DNA of 64,000 nt, from NCBI GenBank assembly GCA_934667125.1, contig CAKULF010000007.1, forward strand, positions 17,225 through 81,224. The letters are read 5' to 3'. The notes under the pieces were generated by a model that was not told the origin of the DNA, did not search any database, and saw only the letters and a program-made list of their open reading frames with translations. Position 1 is the stretch's first letter, and each line of letters starts with the position of its first letter. Of the stretch, positions 17,055 through 25,818 are shown one piece after another. Made by a program: the position numbers and the translations under genes. This DNA is from an uncultured Candidatus Melainabacteria bacterium (GTDB lineage Bacteria; Cyanobacteriota; Vampirovibrionia; Gastranaerophilales; Gastranaerophilaceae).

Positions 17055-18419
17055 TTACATTTCAACAACAGGTTTCATTTTGTTTTTGAATTTCGTTGTT
17101 GCACCAAAGAACAATAAATCAACTTCCCCAACAGGGCCGTTACGTTGTTTTGCAATGATGATTTGGGCTTTGTTTTTAAGCTCAGGGTTTTCCTTGTCAT
17201 AATATCCGGGTCTATGTACAAACATAATAACGTCGGCATCTTGTTCGATTGCGCCCGAATCTCTCAAATGCGACATCATAGGCACTTTATCGGCGCTATC
17301 TTCTGCTTTACGTGATAATTGAGAAAGCGCTATAACAGGAACATTCAACTCACGAGCCAACGATTTTAAACCCCTTGAAATGCCTGAAATTGCTTGGTTT
17401 CTATCAAGTGTTGATTTATCTTCAATTAATTGCAAATAATCTATTACAACAAGTCCTAAATCGGGGTATTTCGCCTTAACACGTCTTGCTTTTGCCCTAA
17501 CTTCGGATAACGTTACACCAGATGAATCATCAATTAGGATTGGAGCTTCGTGGAGTCTATTCATAACGTCTGCAATTTTTTCCCATTCTTGCGCATTCAA
17601 ATCCCCCGTTCTTGCCCTTTGAGCGTCGATTTCAGCTTCGGAACATAAGATACGTTGAGTTAATTGCGTTGCTGACATTTCAAGAGAAAATATCAAAACA
17701 GGAATTTTTTGAACAATGCCGACATTTTGCGCAACATTAAGCGCAAAAGCAGTTTTTCCCATAGAAGGACGAGCCGCCAAAATAATTAAATCAGACTTTT
17801 GAAAACCGGCAAGCATAGCGTCAAGGTCATAATATCCGCTTGGAACACCTGTGTAGCTGCCTTTGTTATCATAGTTATATTCTAGTTTTTCAACCGTTTC
17901 GATTAAAAGTTTTGAAATTGGTTGAACATCTTGGTTTGATTTTTGTTGAGCAATTTCAAACACTGTTTTTTCAGCTATTTCAAGGCTGACATCGGCTTCT
18001 GGGTTTTTATATGTTTCTTCAATAATAATTGAACCTGCGTTGATTAATTTTCTTTTTAGAGCGTTTTCTTTAATTATTTCAGCATAATATTCAACATTTG
18101 AAGATAAAACCGTGTCCAGTCCTAATTCTCCAAGATATTCAACGCCACCGATATCGTCCAATTTGTTTCTTTGTTTTAAATATTCAGCAAGCGAAAGCCC
18201 GTCTATTGGCTTATTTTGGTTATATAAAGTGTAAGCTGCTTCATATATTATACGATTTTGCGGAGAATAAAAATTTTCAGCTTCTAAAATTTCAACGATT
18301 TTGTTCATAGATTCAGGATTGATTAAAATCGAACCTAAAACAGCACTTTCTGCCTCTAAATTATGCGGAGGAATATGTTTAATTGGCGAATTTATTTTAT
18401 TTATTGATTTTACAGCCAT
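17055..18419 (-). CDS. dnaB: Replicative DNA helicase DnaB
   Basis: About 454 residues. The N-terminal primase-interacting domain begins PPHNLEAESAVLGSIL. The RecA-like core has Walker A AARPSMGKTAFALN, Walker B VVIDYLQLI, and the family motifs IFSLEMSA and LSQLSRKAE, ending in FFGATTKF. It unwinds DNA at the fork as a hexamer with DnaG. Three in-frame ATGs exist (18470, 18431, 18419). The most upstream is unlikely because TATAAT, a good -10, lies inside its reading frame. 18431 and 18419 are both possible. No intein is present. Confidence 0.95.
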   Translation of the reverse strand: MAVKSINKINSPIKHIPPHNLEAESAVLGSILINPESMNKIVEILEAENFYSPQNRIIYEAAYTLYNQNKPIDGLSLAEYLKQRNKLDDIGGVEYLGELGLDTVLSSNVEYYAEIIKENALKRKLINAGSIIIEETYKNPEADVSLEIAEKTVFEIAQQKSNQDVQPISKLLIETVEKLEYNYDNKGSYTGVPSGYYDLDAMLAGFQKSDLIILAARPSMGKTAFALNVAQNVGIVQKIPVLIFSLEMSATQLTQRILCSEAEIDAQRARTGDLNAQEWEKIADVMNRLHEAPILIDDSSGVTLSEVRAKARRVKAKYPDLGLVVIDYLQLIEDKSTLDRNQAISGISRGLKSLARELNVPVIALSQLSRKAEDSADKVPMMSHLRDSGAIEQDADVIMFVHRPGYYDKENPELKNKAQIIIAKQRNGPVGEVDLLFFGATTKFKNKMKPVVEM

Positions 18420-18452
18420 TTTTCTAACCATTCTTTCTAAACAATTTCTTAA

Positions 18453-18458
18453 ATTATA
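18453..18458 (-). promoter_or_regulatory. -10 box of the dnaB promoter
   Basis: A perfect TATAAT on the minus strand about 22 bases upstream of the ATG at 18431. It argues against initiation at 18470. The -35 is weak. Confidence 0.5.
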
Positions 18459-18539
18459 ACAAAAAATCATACTTTAGTTTAACAATTTTCTAACTTTTTC
18501 ATAATTCTTATCAATACAAAAAAAAGCTATTATAGCTAT

Positions 18540-18664
18540 GTCAAAGGGAAAGGAAATTCCCGAAAACCAGTAAATGTATATGTATTGCTTATATATTTTT
18601 CATCAGGATAGAAAAGTATACATTTAAGGAAAAATGTAGTTAAAAAAATAAAGGAGTATTGCCC
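18540..18664 (+). promoter_or_regulatory. Flagellin 5' leader
   Basis: The leader contains GGGAA-AGGAAA-TTCCC, a small hairpin, and a longer imperfect inverted repeat between AAATGTATAT and GTATACATTT. AAGGAG at 18651-18656 is the ribosome site, eight bases before the ATG at 18665. A sigma-28-like pattern (TCAAAG, then CCCGAAAA) can be drawn but is weak. Confidence 0.4.
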
Positions 18665-19525
18665 ATGTCAGTAGTAATTAACACAAATGTAGATTCAATT
18701 AAAATTCAAAATTGTCTTACATCTTCAACAAACAAACTTTCTCAAGCAATGGAAAGAATGTCTACGGGTTTGAAGATTAACAATGCAAAAGACGACGCCG
18801 CAGGCACAATCATTTCAGCAAAAATGGGTGTTCAATTAAGCGGTAACAAAATCGCTCAAAACAACGTACAAAACGGAAACGCATTATTATCAACAGTTGA
18901 AGGTAACTTAAACGTTGTTCAAGACAATTTAACTCGTATCCGTGATTTGGCTTTGCAATCACACAACGGAACATATTCCGAAACAGAAGTAAAAGCTATG
19001 CAAGATGAGGTTCAACAAAGAATCGATGAAATCAACCGTGTATCAGATAACTCTAAATATTCTTCATTATATCTATTTGAAGATGCAGCAGGAATCGGCA
19101 CAAAAGGACTTGTTTTCCAAGTTGGTGCAAACAGAGAAGCAGATAACACAATCGAAATGTCAGCTGATGTATTCAAATCTGTTAAATTCAGCACAGTTAC
19201 AGGCGGTTTAGCTAATTTCAACTTAAAAAATATCGCAACAGATAGAGCAGCTTTCTCAACTCAATTAGGTCAATTAGACGACGCTATTGATAATATTACA
19301 ACAAGAAAAGCTACAGTTGGTTCAATTCAAAACCGTTTGGATTCAGCTCTTGATACTTTAACAACTCAATATACAAACTTATCAGCAGCAAAATCAATCA
19401 TTACAGATGCAAACATTGCGGATGAAGCTTCTAAATACACTCAAAACAACATCTTGCAACAAGTATCAACATCATTATTGGCACAAGCTAACCAAGCTCC
19501 GTCAATAGCGCTAAGTTTAGTATAG
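18665..19525 (+). CDS. fliC: Flagellin
   Basis: 286 residues. The N-terminal D0/D1 domain is typical (SVVINTNVDSIKIQN, then LSTG-type ERMSTGLKIN and AKDDAAGT). The C-terminal D1/D0 domain ends VSTSLLAQANQAPSIALSL. The variable D2/D3 region is almost absent, so this is a minimal, short flagellin forming the filament core. The ATG at 18665 is correct because AAGGAG is 8 bases upstream; a TTG two codons earlier is too close. The gene stands alone with its own terminator and no other flagellar gene in the window. Confidence 0.95.
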   Translation: MSVVINTNVDSIKIQNCLTSSTNKLSQAMERMSTGLKINNAKDDAAGTIISAKMGVQLSGNKIAQNNVQNGNALLSTVEGNLNVVQDNLTRIRDLALQSHNGTYSETEVKAMQDEVQQRIDEINRVSDNSKYSSLYLFEDAAGIGTKGLVFQVGANREADNTIEMSADVFKSVKFSTVTGGLANFNLKNIATDRAAFSTQLGQLDDAIDNITTRKATVGSIQNRLDSALDTLTTQYTNLSAAKSIITDANIADEASKYTQNNILQQVSTSLLAQANQAPSIALSLV

Positions 19526-19559
19526 ATAGGAAAAATCTAACTGGTGATGGCAATACAGT

Positions 19560-19584
19560 GGGTCGATTATTCGACCCTTTTTTT
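19560..19584 (+). terminator. Strong intrinsic terminator of flagellin
   Basis: GGGTCGA, loop TTAT, TCGACCC, then seven T. Confidence 0.92.
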
Positions 19585-19642
19585 ATTGCTTAAATTGCTT
19601 ATGGCAACTTTAAAAATTCAGCTGTTTTAAATAAATATTCTT

Positions 19643-21670
19643 ATGAAAATTTGCACAATAAATTTAATTAAACCAAGCATTAAACCCCCAAAACCTGCTC
19701 CAATTAGCTTTAAGGGCGATTATAGGGCTGATAGTTTTGAACATGAGAAAAATAAAAAATATTACAGATATTTAAAGTTTATTGGAAAGGGGCTTAATCC
19801 AAGGCACGCCGAAGCTTTAGCTGTTCTTCTTAATAAAGATATTGCTCTTTTGTCGCTTTCTAAAAAAGAGGAACTTTATCAAAAACTAATTGAAATTAAA
19901 AATTGCAAAAAATATTCAGATGAAGTTTTACAAAAAGCCGATATAGATGGGCTTTTGGCGGACTTAAAAAAATATATGGATAAACCCATAACCCCTACAG
20001 AAGTTGATAAAAAAGACGCCACAGCTGCTCTTCAAGGATTTTTTGCAAATAAAGCCGATTTAGAAACTACTCTTAAAAATTTCGATTTTACGCAATATCA
20101 AAAAAATGGCTTGCCTTTAAAATATTCAAGAAAAGCATTTTTAAGGGACTTAACCAATATAACATCAAAATTGCCGTTTGTTGAACAAGAAAAGATTTTT
20201 CAAAAACTTGAAATAAAACCGATAAGAAGTCAAAAAACCTCCAATATAGTTGGATATGACGGAATTATTAATTTATCAAATTTAGATAAAAAAGGCGCTG
20301 AAAAAGAAATTTATGACATTGCTCATCGTTTTATTAGGGAAAACGAGGTTCAAACGGGCGATAATGAGCTTGATGAGATGTTAAATTCTTTAATTAAAGG
20401 TTTTCCTGAATTTATTAATATTATTGGAAAACAACAACATTTGACCCACGATTTATCCCTTGATATCCATATTTTGAGCGTTTTAAAAGAAGTTTTGAAT
20501 AATCCAAAATATCAACAATTATCCCCAAAAGACAAGTTTTGTTTAAAAATTGCTACAACTTTCCATGATATAGCTAAAAAGGAAGCCACTATTGATTCTG
20601 GGCACGAAGAAACTTGCGCTAAATTTACAAAAGAAATTTTAAATAAAAAATCTTTAAATTTACCTGTTGAATATAAAAATCGAATTTTTGAATTTATCAA
20701 AAACCATAATTGGCTTCAAAAATATAATACGGGCGCAATTACAGCAGAGGATTTAGCTGTAATTTTTAGAAGAAAAAATGATTACACTATGGCTCAAATC
20801 TTTGCAGAGGCCGATTTAAAGGGTGTTCAAACAAGTGGCAGATTTTATAATATATATGGTTCAAAAATTAAAGAAAGCGAAGCGGATTTTTTATCTTGTC
20901 AACAAAAAATTAATTCTACGGCACATATAATTTTGACAAATTCAATCATAAACCCTGCAAAAGTCCCTGTTGTCGAGCATAAAGGGGAAAAATATAAAGT
21001 TGTTGATTTTACAAAATTAGACGAGTCTTTTAATTTAGAACAATATGGTTTTGAACCTGATACAACAGTTGAAAACTTAAGATTATTGGTGCATGTGGGC
21101 AATTCCTTTGAAGACGTTGCACAATTATCAGAGTCATCAAAACAAGGGTTTATCTGCTCTTCTTTTATTTCTCCAAAAAACGCAAAAACCTATTGCGAAC
21201 TGCCTTATGGCGTAAGTTTAAGGGCGGAAAATATTAATATTGCAAACGCCTCCACCAAAAATCAAGGGAGCGGATTTTTAAAGAATTTTTCAAGTTTTAA
21301 AGATATTTTAAAAGGTCAATTATTTAGATACATTATTCCAGCAAAAATCAGAACCAAACTGGCTTTAAGCCCAACAGAATATGCTGAATTATATGAAGAA
21401 ATTCAAAAATATTCCCACTCTTCGCAACTCAATAACATTGACGATATTACAATAAATTCAAGCACTTTGAGGGGAAAAGAAATTAAAAACGCAATATCAG
21501 ACGCAAACGACTTGCTTTTAACTTCAACTCTAGGCTGCAACGAAGTCAATATTTATTCTCCGAAGATTAATGCAGTTATTGCTAAAGAAGATAAATTGGA
21601 TAAAGTTCCTGCTCATATCCTAAAATTTGCAAGAAAACACGATTTACCCATATTTTTGCTTGGCAGATAA
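19643..21670 (+). CDS. HD-domain protein with N-terminal F-K-G motif
   Basis: 675 residues. A proline-rich N-terminus carries Phe23-Lys24-Gly25 (PISFKGDYR). Residues about 280-400 form a metal-dependent phosphohydrolase HD domain: HLTHDLSLDIH, then TTFHDIAKKEA with the HD pair, SGHEETC and FIKNHNW, ending with the Asp of FAEADLKGV. Similar HD domains act on nucleotides or nucleotidyl-proteins (GlnD, tRNA nucleotidyltransferase). The ~270 C-terminal residues are unrecognised, mixed alpha/beta. There is no signal peptide. The absence of a Shine-Dalgarno suggests a very short or absent leader. Confidence 0.7.
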   Translation: MKICTINLIKPSIKPPKPAPISFKGDYRADSFEHEKNKKYYRYLKFIGKGLNPRHAEALAVLLNKDIALLSLSKKEELYQKLIEIKNCKKYSDEVLQKADIDGLLADLKKYMDKPITPTEVDKKDATAALQGFFANKADLETTLKNFDFTQYQKNGLPLKYSRKAFLRDLTNITSKLPFVEQEKIFQKLEIKPIRSQKTSNIVGYDGIINLSNLDKKGAEKEIYDIAHRFIRENEVQTGDNELDEMLNSLIKGFPEFINIIGKQQHLTHDLSLDIHILSVLKEVLNNPKYQQLSPKDKFCLKIATTFHDIAKKEATIDSGHEETCAKFTKEILNKKSLNLPVEYKNRIFEFIKNHNWLQKYNTGAITAEDLAVIFRRKNDYTMAQIFAEADLKGVQTSGRFYNIYGSKIKESEADFLSCQQKINSTAHIILTNSIINPAKVPVVEHKGEKYKVVDFTKLDESFNLEQYGFEPDTTVENLRLLVHVGNSFEDVAQLSESSKQGFICSSFISPKNAKTYCELPYGVSLRAENINIANASTKNQGSGFLKNFSSFKDILKGQLFRYIIPAKIRTKLALSPTEYAELYEEIQKYSHSSQLNNIDDITINSSTLRGKEIKNAISDANDLLLTSTLGCNEVNIYSPKINAVIAKEDKLDKVPAHILKFARKHDLPIFLLGR

Positions 21671-21679
21671 ATTCAATTT

Positions 21680-21716
21680 GGCAATTTTTAAGAGCGAGTT
21701 GTTTTTATTAATATAT
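21680..21716 (+). promoter_or_regulatory. Promoter-like block shared with 22992-23028 (copy 1)
   Basis: A 37-base block matching the block at 22992-23028 at 31 positions. It begins GGCAATTTTT and includes TTGTTTTTATTA. It ends 17 bases before the ATG at 21733. Confidence 0.5.
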
Positions 21717-21732
21717 TATTTTGGAGAAATTG

Positions 21733-22971
21733 ATGGAAATTAATAATTCAATTAGCTCTCTAAAGGTTTCTAAGCCTAACAACAGAGCTTTTAAGGGAAA
21801 AGTTATAGAATTTAAACCCAAAAACGAACAAGAAATTGAGCCTAAAACAGTTGATGTTCAATATTATCAAGCGCAAAGCGGAATTAAACCCGTAAAAAGC
21901 TTGAAACTTCCGCTGGATGACGGAAGCGAGCTTATAATAAACGGAGCTGACGTTTCAAAATATCTTTTAAAAAAGGATGGAAGTCTTGATAGCGCTTTGG
22001 TTGAGCAATTTAAAAACCTGTATTTAGCTCAATATCAAGCAACTTTTGCTAAAAATGCTAAAGAAGAAGAATATTTTAAAAATTTGGCAACAAAAAACCC
22101 GAATATTGTTGAATTTGACACCCCTGTTGAAAAAATGAGTCAAGCAATTATTGAACAACTCTTTCAAAATTCTTGGGAAGAAAGTAGCGAATTTGAGCTT
22201 TGCAAGGACATTTTGTCTAATATTTCGGGCGAACATAAAAATATTCTTCTTAATAATCTGATTTCTTTAGCGCAAGATAAAAAAGAACAAATCCCCAAAA
22301 ACGCATATTATAAAACAACAAGGCTGTTTCAAATGTCCAAAACCGCTGATGGCTTCGATTTTTCTTCTTTAGATGAAAAAGAAAAATTATTCTCAACCAT
22401 TGAAGAAATGGGCTATCAATATGGCGGAAACTATGATATAGAGGACTTATACGCCGAAGTTCTTGAAAACGCCAGAAAATCCGATGGTACGCTTGATTTT
22501 GAATTAATTAGCCAAGCAGTTGGTCTAATGAGCGGATTGGGTTTGGTTTGCTCGCCAAAACGTGTTATAAATATGATTAAAAAATATGTTTCAAATGATA
22601 AAGCGCACGAAGTGCAGATTTTAAATGCTATGAAAAAGCTCAATAAATCAAGCTTTTCTATTGCTGATAGGGATGAAAAATATGAAAATATTTTAGCCTT
22701 ATGTTTTGATGAAAATCATAAATTTGACCCGAAAAAAGAAGAAAAAGTCGCTGAATTGATGACTTTGATTGATAAATGGCTGGAAAAATTGCTTGAAAAA
22801 CCCGTGGGCGATGTGAATGGTAGTATTGATGAATATGAACAATGCACCCAAAGCGCATATAATACAGTTGCTGGGTATTTTGACGATTCAATCAACCCCA
22901 ACCATCTTTCAACAAAAGACTTTTTCGAGCAAGAAATCGGACAATTTGATAAAGGTTTGACTTTAATATAA
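21733..22971 (+). CDS. Hypothetical F-K-G-motif protein
   Basis: 412 residues, no recognised domain. The N-terminus MEINNSISS resembles that of the unrelated protein at 4340 (MKINNSVSN). Phe20-Lys21-Gly22 follows at the same distance. The rest is acidic and mostly helical (for example HKNILLNNLISLAQDKKEQ and PKRVINMIKKYVSNDKAHE), with no membrane segment. The start at 21733 is chosen because TTGGAG is correctly spaced; a TTG at 21721 is also in frame but lacks a site. It follows the HD protein gene and precedes a small gene with the same upstream block. Confidence 0.65.
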   Translation: MEINNSISSLKVSKPNNRAFKGKVIEFKPKNEQEIEPKTVDVQYYQAQSGIKPVKSLKLPLDDGSELIINGADVSKYLLKKDGSLDSALVEQFKNLYLAQYQATFAKNAKEEEYFKNLATKNPNIVEFDTPVEKMSQAIIEQLFQNSWEESSEFELCKDILSNISGEHKNILLNNLISLAQDKKEQIPKNAYYKTTRLFQMSKTADGFDFSSLDEKEKLFSTIEEMGYQYGGNYDIEDLYAEVLENARKSDGTLDFELISQAVGLMSGLGLVCSPKRVINMIKKYVSNDKAHEVQILNAMKKLNKSSFSIADRDEKYENILALCFDENHKFDPKKEEKVAELMTLIDKWLEKLLEKPVGDVNGSIDEYEQCTQSAYNTVAGYFDDSINPNHLSTKDFFEQEIGQFDKGLTLI

Positions 22972-22991
22972 TTAACCTTAAAAAATAAAAA

Positions 22992-23028
22992 GGCAATTTT
23001 TTGAAGCGAATTGTTTTTATTAGTACAT
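22992..23028 (+). promoter_or_regulatory. Promoter-like block shared with 21680-21716 (copy 2)
   Basis: Second copy of the 37-base block, 31 bases before the ATG at 23059. Confidence 0.5.
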
Positions 23029-23058
23029 AAGTTAATAGCATTAGCAAAGGAAAATAAA

Positions 23059-23487
23059 ATGGAACCAATCTCATTCACATCATTACACAATATTGAACGA
23101 ACTTCAAAACGCCACGTAGAGGGCAATTTGACAAATCCTGAAGCAAATATTGAAGAAATTCATCCTGATAGAAAATCTTCAAGCGCCGCTATTGCAAACA
23201 CAAGAAGAGCAGGAATACAATACAGCAGCGCTCAATATATGATAAAAGCCAGCATGCAAGCTCAAAATTGCGCAGATGAAAACGGATATGATAAAACACA
23301 ATATATTGGGGATTTAGGCTCAGGAAAGGTTTATACAGCAACTTCTAAAGAAGATATTGAGCCGGCAGTTATCGTTTCAACCGATAAAAATGCAAAAATT
23401 TATTTAGGCGCAGAAAGCAAAGAAATTCTAGAAAAGCTTGAAGAAAAAGAACAAAAAGCAAAAGAACATTTTTCTCGTTACGAATAA
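23059..23487 (+). CDS. Small hypothetical protein
   Basis: 142 residues starting MEPISFTSLHNIERTSKRH. Not recognised. The middle region (SSAAIANTRRAGIQYSSAQY) is Ser/Ala-rich. The C-terminal ~35 residues form a charged helix (ESKEILEKLEEKEQKAKEHF), likely a coiled coil. AAAGGAA precedes the ATG at 23059, whereas the upstream in-frame codon at 23011 lies inside the promoter block. Confidence 0.65.
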   Translation: MEPISFTSLHNIERTSKRHVEGNLTNPEANIEEIHPDRKSSSAAIANTRRAGIQYSSAQYMIKASMQAQNCADENGYDKTQYIGDLGSGKVYTATSKEDIEPAVIVSTDKNAKIYLGAESKEILEKLEEKEQKAKEHFSRYE

Positions 23488-23490
23488 TTA

Positions 23491-23505
23491 TGCTAAAATT
23501 TCTAT
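23491..23505 (+). promoter_or_regulatory. Leaderless-type extended -10 element
   Basis: TGCTAAAAT (extended -10), then six bases (TTCTAT), then the ATG at 23506. Confidence 0.6.
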
Positions 23506-24120
23506 ATGAAAAAAATTCTTTGTTTTGGCGATAGCAACACATTCGGTTTTATTCCGTTAAATGGACAGCGATATAGCAAAAACGCTCGCTGGGGCGGGAT
23601 TTTAGCCCAAGAACTTGGGGCTGATTTTGTTGTTGTTGAAGATGGTTTAAATAATCGAACAGCATTTAACCCCAATCCTCAAAGCAAGCAGCATTGCGCT
23701 ATTTCAGCCCTAAAAGAAACCATAAAACAAAATTTTGATATTGTTATTTTGCAAATTGGAATTAACGATAGCCAATTTATTTATAATGCAACCGAAAAGT
23801 CGCTCGAAGAGGGAATAAGCGCCCTTGTTGAAATTATAAAAAATTATAATCCTAAAACAAAAATAGTGCTTTTAAGCCCAAACATTATTCAAAAACAAAT
23901 CCTAAAAAGCCCATTTAGCGCCTTGTTTGATGAAACTTCAATTGAAAAATCAAAATATTATTCAAAAGTCTATAAAAAAATAAGCGAAAAATATAAAATT
24001 GAATTTTTAGACTTGGAAAAAATCGTGAAAACCTCTGATATTGATGGTTTGCACTATGAACCTGTTGAGCATAAAAAAATTGCGCAAGCTGTTAAAAAAA
24101 TCATTCTACAATATAGCTAA
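23506..24120 (+). CDS. SGNH/GDSL-family hydrolase
   Basis: 204 residues. Block I FGDSNTFG carries the nucleophilic Ser; block II is EDGLNNRTA (Gly/Asn); block III is QIGINDSQ (Asn of the oxyanion hole). Block V DGLHYEPVEH has Asp-x-x-His, completing the catalytic triad. This is a cytosolic lipase/esterase-like or carbohydrate esterase enzyme with no signal peptide. Closest in pattern are arylesterase-like SGNH proteins with a GDSNTxG motif. The upstream -10 sits exactly six bases from the ATG with no Shine-Dalgarno. It converges with the small membrane protein gene, overlapping by 20 bases. Confidence 0.88.
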   Translation: MKKILCFGDSNTFGFIPLNGQRYSKNARWGGILAQELGADFVVVEDGLNNRTAFNPNPQSKQHCAISALKETIKQNFDIVILQIGINDSQFIYNATEKSLEEGISALVEIIKNYNPKTKIVLLSPNIIQKQILKSPFSALFDETSIEKSKYYSKVYKKISEKYKIEFLDLEKIVKTSDIDGLHYEPVEHKKIAQAVKKIILQYS

Positions 24121-24421
24121 ATAAGCCTTTTTTAATTTTTATATTATCCTCAATTGTCATTTCAAAATTTTTGCAATTTTCTTTTGCGTCCATGAAATCA
24201 GAAAGTTTTATACAATATTGCGTGTCATTTTCGATAGTTTTTTTGATATTTTTAGAATTCAATATATTTTGACTATAGTTCAAATTTATTTTTGCAACTT
24301 CTTTTTTAATTTCTAAATCCGAAAGTTTATGATGTTTTTTGTATAGAAAATACGCAGCTTCCAACGTCAAAAGCAAGGATACAACTATAAGCAAAATTAT
24401 ACTTATTTTCATCTTTTTCAT
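24101..24421 (-). CDS. Small single-pass membrane protein paired with pseudopilin
   Basis: 106 residues. One N-terminal membrane helix (ISIILLIVVSLLLTLEAAYFLY, 6-27) is followed by a charged extracytoplasmic helix (HHKLSDLEIKKEVAKINLN) and a short beta-rich tail with two Cys (residues about 69 and 83). It has a good AAGGAAG ribosome site. It lies 30 bases downstream of the pseudopilin gene and is likely co-transcribed. The second pseudopilin locus also has a small single-pass membrane protein directly after it (63564), so this may be an assembly partner or minor pilin-like subunit. Function unknown. Confidence 0.6.
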   Translation of the reverse strand: MKKMKISIILLIVVSLLLTLEAAYFLYKKHHKLSDLEIKKEVAKINLNYSQNILNSKNIKKTIENDTQYCIKLSDFMDAKENCKNFEMTIEDNIKIKKGLFSYIVE

Positions 24422-24451
24422 TTTTTCTTCCTTTTTATATTATATTGCAAT

Positions 24452-25297
24452 TTATTCTTTATCTTGAATATTTTTATTGAGCCATTCTTGCGCTCTTGCG
24501 CCTATAATTATTTTGCCATCTGCTCTAATTCCGTAGCCAAAAGGAGCTTCACCTTTGTTTAATCCATCAATATCCATGCAAAAGCCCTTATAAACTCTAT
24601 CCATTCCGTTTTCATCTTGAAAATATATTGGACCGTTCGGCGAAGAATATAGCCTTGCATCTTCTTTGCAATATGGCGCTTCAAAATTTCCCGTTAAGCA
24701 ATCTTGACTTCCTTGAAAAAATTGTTGATTTTGTTTATAAGATATACCAAACGGCGATTTTGCATTAGTTTGATAGAAATATATATTATCTGATGTTACT
24801 ATTTCTTCTTTTGTATTTTTTTCTATAGCCTTACAAACCGCATCAATGTATTTCATCGCTTGCTCAAGTGTTCCAAAAACTTTCGCAACAAGAAAATAAG
24901 CATGACCTTCCATTCCATCGGCAAATTCGCCACATTCAAGCTTTTTAACTTGAACTACATCTGCAAAAGTTGAACAAAAATATTTATAATCGCCCTCATG
25001 TTTACCATTTACAACCTCTCCATCCGCCTTAACCCCTAAATCGCCGTCTTTATAATACCTATCCGACATCACCAATTCATTTATAACCTTAGCCAAAGTT
25101 GCATTTCCTTTTTTAAATTTCATCACGTTTTCATTAGGCAAATTATTAAACGCAACGGGCAAAAGTATTGATGTTATAACCCCGATAACCACCAGCGCCA
25201 CCATTATTTCAGCCAAAGTAAAAGCTTTTTCTTTAAAAAATTCTACCAATTTATTACCTATTTTATGAACTATATTACATAAATTATGAAATATCAT
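24452..25297 (-). CDS. Type IV pilin / type II pseudopilin-like protein (copy 1)
   Basis: 281 residues. A leader of about 24 residues is followed by EKA/FTLAEIMVALVVIGVITS, the prepilin peptidase site and hydrophobic pilin helix. The usual Gly at -1 is Ala here; Glu5 is present. After the helix come conserved stretches PNENVMKFKKGNATLA and, at the C-terminus, CMDIDGLNKGEAPFGYGIR and DGKIIIGARAQEWL. Both are nearly identical in copy 2 (62661-63419), while the middle differs. Several Cys residues probably form disulfides in the exported domain. It is divergently transcribed from a small XRE regulator, as in copy 2. Confidence 0.85.
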   Translation of the reverse strand: MIFHNLCNIVHKIGNKLVEFFKEKAFTLAEIMVALVVIGVITSILLPVAFNNLPNENVMKFKKGNATLAKVINELVMSDRYYKDGDLGVKADGEVVNGKHEGDYKYFCSTFADVVQVKKLECGEFADGMEGHAYFLVAKVFGTLEQAMKYIDAVCKAIEKNTKEEIVTSDNIYFYQTNAKSPFGISYKQNQQFFQGSQDCLTGNFEAPYCKEDARLYSSPNGPIYFQDENGMDRVYKGFCMDIDGLNKGEAPFGYGIRADGKIIIGARAQEWLNKNIQDKE

Positions 25298-25323
25298 GGA
25301 TACTATTTAAAAAGAACATACTT

Positions 25324-25335
25324 TAAGATGATTTT
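25324..25335 (+). promoter_or_regulatory. Leaderless-type -10 element
   Basis: TAAGAT, six bases (GATTTT), then the ATG at 25336; no ribosome site. Confidence 0.45.
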
Positions 25336-25557
25336 ATGGAGAAAGATAAAATTTTAGCAGTTGTTGCAGATAATATTAGACTTGAGCGCTTGAGGAAAAA
25401 AATTACTCAAGAAAAATTGGCAGAATTATCAGGAATAACTCAAAAATATCTGAATTTAATTGAAAAAGGAAAAGTTAATCCGACTATTTTGGTTGTGATT
25501 AATTTGTGTAAGACTTTGGATATTGATTTGAACACGATATACGATTGCGATTTATAA
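25336..25557 (+). CDS. Small XRE-family HTH regulator (copy 1)
   Basis: 73 residues that are essentially one Cro/cI-type helix-turn-helix: NIRLERLRKKITQEKLAELSGITQ-type helices 1-3, with YLNLIEKGKVNPTI and INLCKTLDIDLN. It probably represses or activates the divergent pseudopilin gene 38 bases away and its own gene. A homologous regulator sits in the same relation to pseudopilin copy 2. Confidence 0.88.
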   Translation: MEKDKILAVVADNIRLERLRKKITQEKLAELSGITQKYLNLIEKGKVNPTILVVINLCKTLDIDLNTIYDCDL

Positions 25558-25592
25558 AAAGCTGTTAAAGATTTACTTCAACAGCTTTTCTA
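25557..25592. terminator. Bidirectional hairpin between XRE gene and CsoR remnant
   Basis: AAAAGCTGTT and AACAGCTTTT form a 10-bp stem around a 13-base loop. It follows the XRE stop; the loop contains the stop codon of the CsoR-like remnant on the other strand. Confidence 0.5.
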
Positions 25593-25815
25593 AAACCATA
25601 TTCATTTCTTCAATTTTGGCTTCCTTATCCTTTTTTGAACCGGATTCAAAGGAATTTTTAACACAGGTTGAAAAATGCGCTTTTAAAATTTCAAGGTTGA
25701 TTTTTTTCAGCAAAGATTGGCTTGCAAGAACTTGTGTGCTTATATCAACACAACATCTATCATCTTCCCTTGTTTTGTGCTTATCTAATAATAAAACGCT
25801 GGTGGTTGGAAAAAT
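25573..25815 (-). pseudogene. 5'-truncated CsoR/FrmR-type metal-sensing repressor
   Basis: On the minus strand this reads ...REDDRCCVDISTQVLASQ, then LLKKINLEILKAHFSTCVKN, then a lysine-rich tail ending LEKLLK and TAA. It matches the second and third helices of the CsoR/RcnR/FrmR family: DDRCCVDI with the metal-binding Cys, and HFSTCV with the His-x3-Cys ligands. The N-terminal helix (the usual RLxRIEGQVxG) is missing. The frame continues only as RIFPTTSVLLLDKHKT before an in-frame TAG, and there is no start codon. It is therefore a remnant, probably broken by the rearrangement that made the decayed region to its right. Confidence 0.65.
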
Positions 25816-25818
25816 TCG

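Noticed and set aside
18540..18664. Riboswitch or FliA promoter in the flagellin leader
   Set aside because: Small hairpins exist but match no riboswitch core I know, and the sigma-28-like match is too weak to call.
22716..23126. Minus-strand ORF of 136 codons overlapping 21733 and 23059 genes
   Set aside because: It is antisense to well-supported genes with ribosome sites and has no start signal.
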